NCBI RefSeq assembly: GCF_029909975.1
Contig: NZ_CP094516.1
Span: 682,001 to 746,000, forward strand
DNA length: 64,000 bases
Source of the DNA: Bradyrhizobium sp. ISRA430
GTDB lineage: Bacteria; Pseudomonadota; Alphaproteobacteria; Rhizobiales; Xanthobacteraceae
Direction: 5' to 3'
Made by a program: the position numbers and the translations under genes. Below are positions 54,105-64,000 of this stretch, piece by piece (the stretch's first letter is position 1; every line of letters begins with the position of its first letter). The notes beneath the pieces were generated by a model. That model was not told the origin of the DNA and did not search any database. It saw only the letters and a program-made list of their open reading frames with translations.

Positions 54105-55077
54105 GGCAACGTTGGTCGAAGCCATCAACCTGGCGCTCGCTCGCGCCATGGAAGATGATCCTGACGTCGTTGTGCTTGGCGAGGACGTTGGCGTCAACGG
54201 CGGCGTCTTCCGCGCAACCGCAGGCTTGCAGAAGCGGTTTGGGGCGGCGCGGGTCCTCGATACGCCGCTTGCCGAACTTCTGATCTCCGGGCTCTGCGTC
54301 GGCATGGCTGCGCAGGGACTGAAACCGGTCGGCGAGATTCAGTTCATGGGATTCATCTATCCTTGCCTGGATCAACTCGTGAACCATGCATCTCGATTGC
54401 GCAATCGGACTCAGGGACGGCTCACCTGTCCCATGGTTCTGCGCACGCCGCACGGCGCCGGCATCCGCGCGCCCGAGCATCATTCCGAAAGCACCGAGGC
54501 AATGCTCGCCCATATTCCCGGGTTGCGCGTCGTCATGCCGTCCTCGCCCGAACGTGCCTATGGATTGTTGCTCGCGGCCATCCGCGATCCCGATCCTGTC
54601 GTGTTTCTCGAGCCGACGCGCCTGTACCGTGCGGCCAAAGGCGAAGTGGAGGACAATGGCGAAGCCTTGCCGCTGGATGCCGCTTTTGTCTTGAAGGAAG
54701 GTCGCGATCTGACGCTGATAAGCTGGGGAGCCATGCTGAAGGAAACCATGGCCGCGGCGGAGGCACTGTCGGCCGAAGGCATCGCGGCGGAGGTCATCGA
54801 TCTCGCCACGCTCAAGCCCTACGACGAAGACACCGTGCTCGGTTCGGTCGCCAAGACCGGCCGTTGCGTTATCGTGCACGAGGCAGCACGCACCGGCGGA
54901 TTTGGCGCCGAGATCGCCGCGACCATTGCCGAGCGCCGCCTGCCCTCGCTGCTTGCGCCTGTGACCCGCGTCACCGGCTACGACACCGTCGTTCCGATGG
55001 CGCGTCTGGAGCAACACTACATGCCTTCGGTCGAACGCATCATGACTGCCGCCCGCAAGGTTTGCCAGTTCAGCTAG
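54097..55077 (+). CDS. 2-oxoacid dehydrogenase E1 component, beta subunit
   Basis: 326 aa transketolase-like subunit that completes the E1 active site. The motifs are VLGEDVGVNGGVFRATAGLQ, RVLDTPLAELLISGLCVGMA, the potassium/ThDP region FIYPCLDQLVNHASRLRNRT and the C-terminal VIDLATLKPYDEDTVLGSV. It starts at ATG 54097 after GGGAG and overlaps the E1alpha stop, so the two subunits are translationally coupled at a near 1:1 ratio. Confidence 0.94.
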   Translation: MPEATLVEAINLALARAMEDDPDVVVLGEDVGVNGGVFRATAGLQKRFGAARVLDTPLAELLISGLCVGMAAQGLKPVGEIQFMGFIYPCLDQLVNHASRLRNRTQGRLTCPMVLRTPHGAGIRAPEHHSESTEAMLAHIPGLRVVMPSSPERAYGLLLAAIRDPDPVVFLEPTRLYRAAKGEVEDNGEALPLDAAFVLKEGRDLTLISWGAMLKETMAAAEALSAEGIAAEVIDLATLKPYDEDTVLGSVAKTGRCVIVHEAARTGGFGAEIAATIAERRLPSLLAPVTRVTGYDTVVPMARLEQHYMPSVERIMTAARKVCQFS

Positions 55078-55099
55078 ATGCCAATGGACTTTTGGGCCC

Positions 55100-56194
55100 A
55101 TGCGCCAATTCACGCTGCCGGATCTTGGAGAGGGCCTCGAGGAGGCGGAGATCGTGAGCTGGTATGTCGGTGAGGGCGATCATGTCGTCACCGATCAGCC
55201 GCTCGTCTCCGTCGAAACCGACAAGGCGGTCGTTGAGATACCATCTCCGTCCAGTGGGCGCATTGCGCGCGTGTTTGGCGCCAAGGGCGATATCGTCAAG
55301 GTCGGTGCGCCGCTCGTCGAATTTGTCGAGGGTGCTGAACAGGACACGGGCACCATCGTTGGCGAGCTTGGCGGCGGCGGACATCGGCCCGCCGAGGGAA
55401 TGCCTTCCGGCCCCCCGGCCGGACCGCAGGTGTTTCCGGCTGTGCGTGCACTGGCGCGCAAGCTCGACGTCGATCTTGAAAGCGTGGAGCCCACGGGGCC
55501 CGGCGGCACCATCACACGCGCCGATGTCGAGCGGGCCGCGAAGACTGTGTCCCAAGCCGGTAGCGCCGAGCCCCTGCGGGGCGTGCGGCGCGCCATGGCC
55601 CAGCGCATGGCAACAGCCCATGCGCAAGTCGTTCCCGCCACGGTGAGCGATGAAGCCGATATCGACGATTGGCCGACAGGCGAGGACGTGACGATCCGTC
55701 TGGTGCGGGCCATCGCTGCCGCCTGCAGGGCAGAGCCCGCGCTTAACACCTGGTACAATCCCGGCGCCGGAGAGCGGCGTCTCATGGCGCGTGTCGATCT
55801 CGGCATTGCGGTGGATACCGAGGGCGGCCTGATTGTTCCTGTGTTGCGCAATGTCGCGGAGCGCAGCGTATCGGACTTGCGGATGGGACTTGACCGGCTG
55901 CGGGCCGACGCGATCGCGCGCTCGATACCGCCTGAAGAGCTGCGTGGCGCGACGATTACACTGTCGAACTTCGGGATGATCGGCGGCCGGTTCGCAAATC
56001 TGATCATCGTGCCGCCCCAGACGGCCATCATCGGTGCCGGACGGATTTCGCCGGGCGTCGTCCCGCATCGGGGACAGCCTGCTGTGAGGCGCACGCTGCC
56101 CCTGTCGCTCACCTTTGATCATCGCGTGGTGACGGGCGGTGAAGCCGCCCGCTTCCTGGTCGCACTCAAGTCAGACCTTGAGCAGATGTCGTGA
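55100..56194 (+). CDS. 2-oxoacid dehydrogenase E2 component (dihydrolipoamide acyltransferase)
   Basis: 364 aa with one lipoyl domain (residues 1-78, lipoylated Lys42 in VETDKAVVE), a peripheral subunit-binding domain (about 111-146; FPAVRALARKLDVDLESV, GPGGTITRADVE) and a catalytic domain (about 160-364) with the active-site motif FDHRVVTGGEAARF. At about 205 residues the catalytic domain is somewhat shorter than usual. It is 22 bases after E1beta, in one operon. The complex must use an E3 encoded elsewhere. Confidence 0.92.
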   Translation: MRQFTLPDLGEGLEEAEIVSWYVGEGDHVVTDQPLVSVETDKAVVEIPSPSSGRIARVFGAKGDIVKVGAPLVEFVEGAEQDTGTIVGELGGGGHRPAEGMPSGPPAGPQVFPAVRALARKLDVDLESVEPTGPGGTITRADVERAAKTVSQAGSAEPLRGVRRAMAQRMATAHAQVVPATVSDEADIDDWPTGEDVTIRLVRAIAAACRAEPALNTWYNPGAGERRLMARVDLGIAVDTEGGLIVPVLRNVAERSVSDLRMGLDRLRADAIARSIPPEELRGATITLSNFGMIGGRFANLIIVPPQTAIIGAGRISPGVVPHRGQPAVRRTLPLSLTFDHRVVTGGEAARFLVALKSDLEQMS

Positions 56195-56344
56195 ACGCTG
56201 TTTGCAACGCGCTCGCACCAAAAGTCCTTCGGCCGCCTCAATCCATCGCATCGCACAACGACGCCCATGAGTCCCCTTTATGCCTTATCCGGGCATTGAG
56301 GTTCCGGAACGGGGCGCCATATCTTTGGCAAGGGAGTGCTTGCC

Positions 56345-57757
56345 GTGCAGACCGTAAAGGCGGCCTTCATTGCGACGATGGCCATCGTTGCTCTGGTTGT
56401 CTCCCATCTTCCCAGCTCAGCGGAGGAGAGCGGCGGCCGTCTTGCACTGACTGTTGCGATCGACGGAGCCATCGGCCCTGCGTCGGCCAGTTACGTGAAG
56501 GAGGCTTTGGCCAAGGCGAGCGAACGGCACGCCGAGGTCGTGCTTCTGAGAATGAACACGCCCGGCGGTCTCAATTCCAGCATGCGCGAGATCATCGCAG
56601 ACGTGCTTGCCTCGCCCATTCCCGTCATCGGCTATGTTGCCCCCTCCGGCGCCCATGCGGCGAGCGCCGGGACCTATATCCTTTATGCGACCCACATCGC
56701 GGCGATGGCGCCGGGCACCAATATCGGTGCCGCGACGCCGGTGCAGATCGGCGGACCGCTGCCGGGTCTGCCGAGCGGCACTCCCGACAAGGGCAGCAAG
56801 GACAAGAAAGACGGTGACCAGCAGGGCGAGCCCAAGGATCAGCCCAAGGATGCCATGACGGCAAAGGCGACCAATGATGCGGTCGCTTTCATCCGCAGCC
56901 TTGCGGAACTGCGCAACCGCAATGCGGATTGGGCGGAGAAGGCGGTCCGTGAGGCTGCCACGCTCTCTGCCAACGGCGCGCTGGAGGCCCATGCCATCGA
57001 TCTCGTCGCGCACGACACGGCTGAATTGCTGAGGCAGCTCGATGGTCGTGTGGTGGAGGTAGCGGGCGACAAGACGCAACGCCTCGCGACGAAGGATGCC
57101 GTCATTGAAGCCATCGATCCCGGATGGATATCCCGCTTCCTGGGGGTCATCACTGATCCGAACGTGGCTTTCATTCTGCTGATGGTCGGCATCTACGGCC
57201 TGATCTTCGAGTTCATGTCTCCCGGTGCGGTCGCCCCGGGCGTCGTCGGCGCGATCTGCTTGCTGATTGGCCTCTATGCACTCAATTTGCTGCCGATCAA
57301 CTATGCCGGCCTCGCTCTGATGTTGACCGGAATCGTGCTTCTCACAGTCGAAGCCTTCAATCCGACTGTGGTGATCGGTCTCGGAGGGATCATCGCTTTC
57401 GTGCTGGGGGCGCTGATGCTTTTCAGGGTCGAGGCGCCCGGCTACCACCTGTCGTGGTGGGTGATCGGCATCACCGCGGCTGTGTTCGTCGGCTTTGCTC
57501 TCGTCGTGCTTGGCTCGCTTCGGCGCGCCGCCAAGGCTCCTGCACGGGTCGGCGCGCAGGCCATGCGAGGTTTGCCTGCCGAAGTTCTCGACTGGAACGG
57601 GAACGAAGGTCATGTGTTCGCCCATGGTGAGCGCTGGCAGGCGCGCGGCGCCGAAACGTTCGCGCCCGGAGAGAGAGTCGAGGTCGCCAACGTCGTCGAC
57701 CTGACGCTGCTGATACGGCGCGGGCCGGCCCGGACCGGCGAGGGAGGTACATCATGA
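56345..57757 (+). CDS. NfeD family membrane-bound serine protease
   Basis: 470 aa full-length NfeD. A signal anchor (about residues 1-27) precedes a ClpP/SppA-like protease domain with [20 protein letters not shown] and the catalytic Ser in [13 protein letters not shown] charged linker of low complexity ([20 protein letters not shown]) follows, then four or five membrane segments (about 265-400) and a C-terminal OB-fold NfeD domain. NfeD proteases act with slipin/stomatin partners, encoded here by the next gene with a four-base overlap. The GTG at 56345 is chosen because AGGGAG lies 8 bases upstream. Confidence 0.92.
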   Translation: MQTVKAAFIATMAIVALVVSHLPSSAEESGGRLALTVAIDGAIGPASASYVKEALAKASERHAEVVLLRMNTPGGLNSSMREIIADVLASPIPVIGYVAPSGAHAASAGTYILYATHIAAMAPGTNIGAATPVQIGGPLPGLPSGTPDKGSKDKKDGDQQGEPKDQPKDAMTAKATNDAVAFIRSLAELRNRNADWAEKAVREAATLSANGALEAHAIDLVAHDTAELLRQLDGRVVEVAGDKTQRLATKDAVIEAIDPGWISRFLGVITDPNVAFILLMVGIYGLIFEFMSPGAVAPGVVGAICLLIGLYALNLLPINYAGLALMLTGIVLLTVEAFNPTVVIGLGGIIAFVLGALMLFRVEAPGYHLSWWVIGITAAVFVGFALVVLGSLRRAAKAPARVGAQAMRGLPAEVLDWNGNEGHVFAHGERWQARGAETFAPGERVEVANVVDLTLLIRRGPARTGEGGTS

Positions 57758-58515
57758 TGCTGGAATATTTGACCTATGCGGCGCTTGCGCTGCTTGTCAT
57801 CATATTTCTATCCCAAGCAATTCGAATTTTGCGCGAATACGAGCGTGGCGTCGTCTTTACGCTCGGCCGCTTTACCGGCGTGAAAGGCCCGGGCCTCATC
57901 ATCCTCGTTCCGGTCGTGCAGCAACTCGTAAAGGTTGATCTGCGCGTCATGGTGCAGGTCGTGCCGCCCCAGGACGTGATTTCGCGGGACAACGTGTCCG
58001 TCAAGGTCAACGCCGTTCTGTACTTCCGCATCGTCGATCCCGAGCGTGCCATCATCAAGGTCGGTGACTACATGGCCGCGACCAGCCAGCTCGCCCAGAC
58101 CACGCTGCGCTCGGTGCTCGGCAAACACGACCTCGACGAGATGCTTGCCGAACGCGACAAGTTGAACGCCGACATCCAGGAGATCCTCGACAAGCAGACC
58201 GACGTCTGGGGCATCAAGGTGACCGGCATAGAGATCAAGGACGTCGATATCAACGAAACCATGGTGCGCGCGATTGCCAAGCAGGCCGAGGCGGAGCGGT
58301 TGCGGCGCGCCAAGGTGATCAATGCGATGGGCGAGCAGCAGGCCGCCGAAAAGCTCGTCGAGGCCGGCCGGATTCTCGCGCAGGAGCCGCAGGCGATGCA
58401 GCTACGTTATTTCGCGGCTCTGCACGACATAGCGGGCGAACGGTCGTCGACTGTCGTCTTTCCGCTGCCGGCGGGATTGCTCGATCATTTAATTCCGCGG
58501 CGCGACACCCCGTAG
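57754..58515 (+). CDS. slipin/stomatin family (SPFH domain) membrane protein
   Basis: 253 aa. One N-terminal membrane segment (residues 5-22) precedes an SPFH domain ([54 protein letters not shown]) and a coiled-coil ending in [18 protein letters not shown]. Slipin oligomers organise membrane microdomains and are cleaved by the paired NfeD protease in archaea. The start overlaps the NfeD stop (ATGATG). A shared bidirectional terminator separates it from glnA. Confidence 0.94.
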   Translation: MMLEYLTYAALALLVIIFLSQAIRILREYERGVVFTLGRFTGVKGPGLIILVPVVQQLVKVDLRVMVQVVPPQDVISRDNVSVKVNAVLYFRIVDPERAIIKVGDYMAATSQLAQTTLRSVLGKHDLDEMLAERDKLNADIQEILDKQTDVWGIKVTGIEIKDVDINETMVRAIAKQAEAERLRRAKVINAMGEQQAAEKLVEAGRILAQEPQAMQLRYFAALHDIAGERSSTVVFPLPAGLLDHLIPRRDTP

Positions 58516-58568
58516 CCGGAAACACGCGGAAACGTCGGGCGTGGCGAAGCCCGCCGCTTTCCCAACCG

Positions 58569-58600
58569 AAAAGGCGCCCCTTTCGGAGCGCCTTTGTTTG
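58569..58600. terminator. bidirectional terminator between slipin and glnA
   Basis: AAAGGCGC (58570-58577) pairs with GCGCCTTT (58588-58595) around a loop that can pair further. T runs flank it on both strands. It lies 53 bases after the slipin stop and 25 after the end of glnA. Confidence 0.85.
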
Positions 58601-58620
58601 TCGCAAGCCGTTCGAGCTGT

Positions 58621-60030
58621 TTAGCCCGAATAGTACATATCGAACTCGACAGGGTGCGGGGTCATCTCGAAGCGTTCGACCTCGGTCATCTTCAGCTCGA
58701 TATAGCTGTCGATGAAGTCGTCGTCGAACACGCCGCCGGCCTTCAGGAAGGCGCGGTCCTTGTCGAGATTTTCCAGCGCCTCGCGCAAGCTGCCGCACAC
58801 GGTCGGGATCTGCTTCAGCTCCTCCTTCGGCAGATCGTAGAGGTCCTTGTCCATCGCCGGACCCGGATCGATCTTGTTCTTGATGCCGTCGAGGCCGGCC
58901 ATCAGCATCGCGGCGAAGCCGAGATAGGGATTGGCGAGCGGATCAGGGAAGCGCACCTCGACGCGCTTGGCCTTCGGCGAAGCGGTGTAGGGGATGCGGC
59001 AGGAGGCCGAGCGGTTGCGCGCGGAGTAAGCGAGCAGCACGGGAGCCTCATAGCCCGGGACCAGACGCTTGTAGGAGTTGGTCGACGGGTTGGTGAAGGC
59101 GTTGATCGCCTTGGCGTGCTTGATGATGCCGCCGATGTAGTTGAGGCAGGTTTCCGACAGGTCGGCGTATTTGTTGCCGGCGAACACCGGCTTGCCTTCC
59201 TTCCAGATCGACTGGTGAACGTGCATGCCCGAGCCGTTGTCGCCATAGACCGGCTTCGGCATGAAGGTGGCGGTCTTGCCGTAGATGTGGGCGACCTGGT
59301 GGATGCAGTACTTGTAGATCTGGAGGTGGTCGGCCATCAGCGTCAGGGTGTCGAACTTCATGCCGAGTTCGTGCTGGGCGGAAGCGACTTCATGGTGATG
59401 CTTCTCGACCTTGACGCCCATCTTGGCCATGGCGCCGAGCATCTCCGAGCGCATGTCCTGCACGGAGTCCTGCGGCGGAACCGGGAAGTAGCCGCCCTTG
59501 GTGCGGACGCGGTGGCCGAGATTGCCGCCTTCATATTCGGTGTCGGAGTTGGTCGGCAGCTCCGAGGAGTCGAGGCGGAAACCGGTGTTGTAGGGAGTGG
59601 AGGAGAAGCGCACGTCGTCGAACACGAAGAACTCGGCTTCGGGACCGACGAAGACGGTGTCGCCCACGCCCATCGACTTCACCATCGCCTCGGCCTTCTT
59701 GGCGATGCCGCGGGGGTCGCGGTTGTAGGGCTCGCCGGTGGTCGGCTCGAGCACGTCGCAGGTGATGACCATGGTGGTCTCGGCGAAGAATGGATCGATC
59801 GTCGCGGTCACCGGATCGGGCATCAGGCACATGTCGGACTCGTTGATCGCCTTCCAGCCGGCGATCGAGGAGCCGTCGAACATCGTCCCTTCGGCGAAAA
59901 TATCTTCATCGATCATGCTGACGTCGAACGTCACGTGCTGCCACTTGCCGCGCGGATCGGTGAAGCGCAGGTCGACGTATTTGACGTCGTTGTCCTTGAT
60001 CGATTTCAGGACGTCTTTGGCGGTCTTCAT
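58621..60030 (-). CDS. glnA: glutamine synthetase, type I
   Basis: ATP-dependent ammonium assimilation enzyme, dodecameric, 469 aa. Motifs include [36 protein letters not shown], the ATP-binding [17 protein letters not shown] region and the adenylylation loop with Tyr in [11 protein letters not shown], equivalent to Tyr397 of enteric GS. The activity should therefore be controlled by GlnE. AAGGGG lies 7 bases before the ATG. It is downstream of glnB on the same strand (151-base gap), as known for glnBA operons in rhizobia. Confidence 0.97.
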   Translation of the reverse strand: MKTAKDVLKSIKDNDVKYVDLRFTDPRGKWQHVTFDVSMIDEDIFAEGTMFDGSSIAGWKAINESDMCLMPDPVTATIDPFFAETTMVITCDVLEPTTGEPYNRDPRGIAKKAEAMVKSMGVGDTVFVGPEAEFFVFDDVRFSSTPYNTGFRLDSSELPTNSDTEYEGGNLGHRVRTKGGYFPVPPQDSVQDMRSEMLGAMAKMGVKVEKHHHEVASAQHELGMKFDTLTLMADHLQIYKYCIHQVAHIYGKTATFMPKPVYGDNGSGMHVHQSIWKEGKPVFAGNKYADLSETCLNYIGGIIKHAKAINAFTNPSTNSYKRLVPGYEAPVLLAYSARNRSASCRIPYTASPKAKRVEVRFPDPLANPYLGFAAMLMAGLDGIKNKIDPGPAMDKDLYDLPKEELKQIPTVCGSLREALENLDKDRAFLKAGGVFDDDFIDSYIELKMTEVERFEMTPHPVEFDMYYSG

Positions 60031-60181
60031 GCATACCCCTTTTGGCTCTGCGGGTCGGTTTCCAGACTTCGAGCGACCGTGTCCGCGCTCTTTGACTTGC
60101 GCGATTGCACAAACGAAATCAGGCCGCCGAAGCAGCCTTATTTCCTGTTAGAACGTCGCAGAACGCGGGATAGCACCCGCC

Positions 60182-60897
<716 letters not shown>

Positions 60898-62397
60898 ATG
60901 GAAGTTCTGACCAACGCTGAAATGCAGCGGGCCGACCAGCTCAGCATCGCGGCCGGCACCCCCGGCTTCAAACTGATGCTGAGCGCCGGCCAGGCGGTCG
61001 CCGAAGCGGCCCAGGCGCTGGTGGAGGAGGGACCGATCCTGGTCGTCGTCGGGCCCGGCAACAATGGCGGCGACGGCTTTGTCGCGGCCGCCGAGCTCGC
61101 CGCTCAGGGGCGCGAGGTCTCGGTGATCCTGATGTGCGAGCGCGATCAGCTTCACGGCGATGCAGCCTCCGCCGCACGCGGCTGGAAGCACCCGGTGCTG
61201 CCGTTCAATCCGCAGGCGATCGGCAGGCCGGCTCTGATCATCGACGCGCTGTTCGGTGCGGGCCTGAGCCGTACTGTTGACGGCGAGGCGCACGAGATGA
61301 TCGCGGCCATCAACGCCAATGGCGCGCCGGTGCTCGCCGTCGACCTACCGAGCGGCATCAACGGCACCAGCGCGAGCGTGATGGGTGTTGCGGTGAATGC
61401 CACCGAGACCGTCACCTTCTTCCGCAAGAAGCCGGCGCACCTGCTGCTGCCGGGCCGCGTGCATTGCGGCCGCGTGCGCGTCGTCGATATCGGCATCGAC
61501 GCGCAGGTGCTCGATGAGATCCAGCCGCAGATCTTCGAGAATGATCCCGATTTCTGGGGCACTGCCTTTCCGGTTCCGCGCATCGACGGCCACAAATATG
61601 CGCGAGGCCATGTGCTGGCGGTCTCCGGTGATGCGGCCGCCACCGGCGCAGCGCGGCTCGCCGCACGCGGAGCGTTGCGCGCCGGCGCCGGCCTCGTGAC
61701 GCTCGCGAGCCCACGCGATGCGCTCGCGATCAATGCCGCCGCGCTCACCGCGGTGATGGTCCGTCCCGTCGACACCGCGGTCGAATTCGCCGAGCTCCTC
61801 GGCGACAAGCGCTACAGCACCTGCATGATCGGCCCCGGCGCGGGCATCGGCGAGCGCACCTGCGACATGGTCCACAGCGCGCTCTCGGCGCAGCGGCATC
61901 TGGTGCTGGACGCGGATGCGCTCACCAGCTTTGCCGCAAAGCCCGAGCGGTTGTTCGAGTCGATCAGGTCATCGCAGGACACCGCGGTGGTGCTGACGCC
62001 GCACGAAGGTGAATTTCCGCGCCTGTTCTCCGACCTCAGCAACAAGCACCCCGGCCGCTCGAAGCTCGAGCGTGTCCGCGCCGCGGCCGAACGCTCGAGC
62101 GCGGTCGTGCTGCTGAAGGGCCCGGACACCACCGTTGCCGCGCCCGATGGCCGCGCCGCCATCGCAGCCAACGCACCGCCATGGCTCGCCACCGCCGGCG
62201 CCGGCGACGTGCTCTCCGGCATCGTTGCCGGCCTTCTTGCCCAGGGCGTACCGGCGTTCGAGGCCGCCAGCATCGGCGTGTGGATGCATGGCGAGGCGGC
62301 CAGCGAAGCGGGCCCCGGGCTGATCGCGGAAGACCTGACCGAGACGCTGCCGGCCGTGCACCGGCGGATCTATGACGCGCTGGGGGTGGAGTACTGA
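60898..62397 (+). CDS. nnr: bifunctional NAD(P)H-hydrate epimerase / ADP-dependent NAD(P)H-hydrate dehydratase
   Basis: Repairs damaged NADHX and NADPHX. The N-terminal YjeF_N epimerase domain (about 1-210) has VVVGPGNNGGDGFVAAAEL and VLAVDLPSGINGTSASVMG. The C-terminal carbohydrate-kinase-like dehydratase domain (about 225-495) has GAARLAARGALRAGAGLVTL, VVLTPHEGEFPRLF, VLLKGPDTTVAAPDG and TAGAGDVLSGIVAGLLAQG. At 499 aa it is full length. The ATG at 60898 has GGGAAG upstream. It is often near glnB in alphaproteobacteria. Confidence 0.95.
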   Translation: MEVLTNAEMQRADQLSIAAGTPGFKLMLSAGQAVAEAAQALVEEGPILVVVGPGNNGGDGFVAAAELAAQGREVSVILMCERDQLHGDAASAARGWKHPVLPFNPQAIGRPALIIDALFGAGLSRTVDGEAHEMIAAINANGAPVLAVDLPSGINGTSASVMGVAVNATETVTFFRKKPAHLLLPGRVHCGRVRVVDIGIDAQVLDEIQPQIFENDPDFWGTAFPVPRIDGHKYARGHVLAVSGDAAATGAARLAARGALRAGAGLVTLASPRDALAINAAALTAVMVRPVDTAVEFAELLGDKRYSTCMIGPGAGIGERTCDMVHSALSAQRHLVLDADALTSFAAKPERLFESIRSSQDTAVVLTPHEGEFPRLFSDLSNKHPGRSKLERVRAAAERSSAVVLLKGPDTTVAAPDGRAAIAANAPPWLATAGAGDVLSGIVAGLLAQGVPAFEAASIGVWMHGEAASEAGPGLIAEDLTETLPAVHRRIYDALGVEY

Positions 62398-62401
62398 AGC
62401 T

Positions 62402-63715
62402 TCACTCCACCGCGTACCAGCGCACGAGGCGCGGCGCGGCCCAGTCGGTTGCGACGGACTCGATCAGCCAGCGGCCGGGCGTGCTCGTTGCGAAAGCAAT
62501 GCGCTGGGTCTGGCCGGGCTCAATCGCGAGCGTGTCGAGCCAGTAGGGCTTCCAGCCGTCGTCGAGTCGATCGAGCAGGCGGAAGTGGTGGCCGTGCAGG
62601 TGGAAGACGGTCGCGATGGCGGCGATGTTCTTCAGTGCCAGCACGACAGTGCGGCCGGCCTTGGCGCGGAAGGCGGGGGCTGCCGAGGCAGAGAAGCTCG
62701 ACGGGCGCACCCAGCCGGTTAGCCCCAGCGCGACATCGAACCGCAGGGCGCCCCCGAGGTCGAGATTGGCAGGGAGGCCGTTGGAGGGCAGCGGGGCCGG
62801 GGGCGAAAGGCGGCTCGGGCGGAGCGGCGGCTCGGCTGACATCAGGAGCCGGGCGATCGGACGGGCCTCCTTGCCATCATGCAGCAGGATCGGCGCCGTG
62901 GAGCCCGGCGCCGTTGTGCCGTCGAGAAAAACGTCGGCCCGGCCGCCGGGCGCCAGCACCAGGGCGCCGTTGCGGGCGGTGAAGGGTTCGGCCGGCTGGC
63001 CGTCCAGGGCCATGACCAGGACGTCAGCGCCCTCGAATTTGACCGCAATGACAGCGCGTTGGCAGCCGTTGATCATGCGCAGCCTGAGCCGCTCGTTCGC
63101 TCGGAGGGTGAAGTCCGGCGCAATCTTGCCGTTGACGGTGAAGACCGGCGCGATCTCGCCCCCGGCGGCGCCCGGGAGAAGTGCGGTGCCGTCCGGGGCC
63201 AGGCGCCAGTCCTCCACCAGGAAGGGCTCGTCACGGTCGACCTCGGACGGCTCGGACTCCTGAACAATAATGGGAAGTGGCCGGACCGGCTGGTTCAGAC
63301 CATCGTCCAGCAGGCGAAGGTCGGCCATCAGGATTCCGGCATGAGGCATTGAAAGAATTGAGGTTTCCGTCCCTCCTGAGGTGACCGTTGAGCCCGCGAG
63401 CAGCGGTTCGGCCGCGCTTGCCCCGTCGAGCCCGTACCAGGCCGGGGCAACCGGGACAGGCAGGTCGTTCCGGAGTGTCACCTCGCAGCGCTCGCCGCGC
63501 TTGAGACGGACGTCGCCGCCGGGATTTAAGGCTGCCAGCTCCCAGATCGGTGTAGCCGGCTGAGCCGACCTCAGTGCCAGCGTTGCCGGCCTGGCCTGGA
63601 GGGCGAGCCGGGCAGTCGCGGCTGAAGTTGCGCCGCCGGCAATCAACCCCGCCGCCGAGGCTCCCAGGCCGGCCAGAACATCGCGTCGGGTGGGCGCAAA
63701 AAATGTTGTCGTCAT
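62402..63715 (-). CDS. Tat-exported multicopper-oxidase-fold protein lacking most copper ligands
   Basis: 437 aa. The twin-arginine leader (PTRRDVLAGLGASAAGLIAG, residues 8-27) predicts folded export. Three cupredoxin domains are recognisable by LKRGERCEVTLRNDLPVPVA, FTLRANERLRLRMINGCQRA and the C-terminal domain. Active enzymes have HxH in domain 1 and HxxHxH plus HCH in domain 3. Here domain 1 reads APAWYGLDG and SMPHAG, FHLHGHHF (near residue 372) remains, and the final block reads WLIESVATDW with no HCH. It resembles FtsP/SufI, a copper-free family member in division stability. Function uncertain. It ends 5 bases from nnr (convergent). Confidence 0.82.
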   Translation of the reverse strand: MTTTFFAPTRRDVLAGLGASAAGLIAGGATSAATARLALQARPATLALRSAQPATPIWELAALNPGGDVRLKRGERCEVTLRNDLPVPVAPAWYGLDGASAAEPLLAGSTVTSGGTETSILSMPHAGILMADLRLLDDGLNQPVRPLPIIVQESEPSEVDRDEPFLVEDWRLAPDGTALLPGAAGGEIAPVFTVNGKIAPDFTLRANERLRLRMINGCQRAVIAVKFEGADVLVMALDGQPAEPFTARNGALVLAPGGRADVFLDGTTAPGSTAPILLHDGKEARPIARLLMSAEPPLRPSRLSPPAPLPSNGLPANLDLGGALRFDVALGLTGWVRPSSFSASAAPAFRAKAGRTVVLALKNIAAIATVFHLHGHHFRLLDRLDDGWKPYWLDTLAIEPGQTQRIAFATSTPGRWLIESVATDWAAPRLVRWYAVE

Positions 63716-63870
63716 GGCCCGATGCGGATCACGCTGCGCTGGATAAGTCCAGCCGTCGTGCCTACTTGAACTGTGCCTCCAACCGGCCATTTTTTTGCTG
63801 CGAACAGTCGGGCGCATGCTATAAGCCCGGCCGCCCGCGGCATCGCGGCCGGTCTTGATGCAAATTTCAC

Positions 63871-63955
63871 GCGGGCGTGGCGGAACTGGTAGACGCGCTG
63901 GATTTAGGTTCCAGTGACGAAAGTTGTGGGGGTTCGAGTCCCTCCGCCCGCACCA
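63871..63955 (+). tRNA. tRNA-Leu (anticodon UAG)
   Basis: 85-nt class II tRNA with acceptor arms GCGGGCG and CGCCCGC, anticodon stem CTGGA/TCCAG around the loop TTTAGGT (anticodon TAG), a long variable arm and T arm GGGGG-TTCGAGT-CCCTC. CCA is encoded. Confidence 0.97.
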
Positions 63956-64000
63956 AGCGCTTTCAGCGTTTGCACGGATTACCGAAGGGCCTGCTTCCTC

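Overview
The window looks like a chromosomal segment of an alphaproteobacterium of the order Hyphomicrobiales, most likely Bradyrhizobium or a close relative. The reasons are high G+C, a Brucella/Bradyrhizobium-type Porin_2 protein, a GcrA-family regulator, a K+-independent-type membrane pyrophosphatase and the gene orders glyA-nrdR-ribD-ribE-ribH-nusB-thiL-hppA and yceD-plsX-fabH-ihfA. Several palindromic intergenic repeats of the kind scattered through Bradyrhizobium genomes are also present. I saw no transposase, integrase, phage gene, restriction system, toxin-antitoxin pair or CRISPR array. The genus is an inference from gene content, not from a search.

Layout. 1-9.1 kb: the end of an upstream gene and its terminator, two small hypothetical genes, then a housekeeping run for one-carbon metabolism (glyA), dNTP-synthesis control (nrdR), riboflavin synthesis (ribD, ribE, ribH), transcription antitermination (nusB), thiamine (thiL) and the proton-pumping pyrophosphatase (hppA). 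9.3-15.7 kb: a Bug-type solute-binding protein, a BamE lipoprotein, a cytochrome bc1 assembly chaperone homologue, yceD-plsX-fabH-ihfA, a MerR regulator and tRNA-Pro(GGG). 16-31 kb: accessory metabolism and regulation. This part has TetR with a divergent esterase, an SDR, an alpha/beta-hydrolase-like protein with a MarR regulator, the porin, a candidate small RNA, a GcrA-like protein, an acetamidase/formamidase, a YdcF-like protein, a DUF169 protein, two tandem saccharopine-dehydrogenase-like genes, and an FAD monooxygenase divergent from a second MarR regulator.

32-42 kb: a cell-surface polysaccharide locus with an O-antigen ligase/polymerase-like membrane protein, a polyprenyl glycosylphosphotransferase, a GT4 glycosyltransferase, a Wzz/GumC-like co-polymerase, a CelD-type GNAT protein and a polysaccharide-deacetylase-like protein. 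Two of these appear to have lost catalytic residues. 42-50.6 kb: heme A synthase, MetY, CoA-binding, crotonase and hotdog proteins, ribosomal proteins L13 and S9, a diguanylate cyclase and small proteins. 50.6-58.5 kb: an AI-2E-family membrane protein, a C26 glutamine amidotransferase-like hydrolase, and an operon for a 2-oxoacid dehydrogenase complex (E1alpha, E1beta, E2, no E3) followed by an NfeD-slipin pair. 58.6-64 kb: glnB-glnA, NAD(P)HX repair (nnr), a Tat-exported cupredoxin protein that has lost most copper ligands, and tRNA-Leu(UAG).

The most interesting observations are four family members that appear to lack key catalytic or ligand residues, all concentrated in surface or accessory functions; an unannotated terminator-ended transcript candidate downstream of the porin; a 63-bp identical tract shared by tandem paralogues; and a set of interspersed palindromic repeats that split otherwise conserved operons. 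I found no clearly unprecedented multi-gene system.
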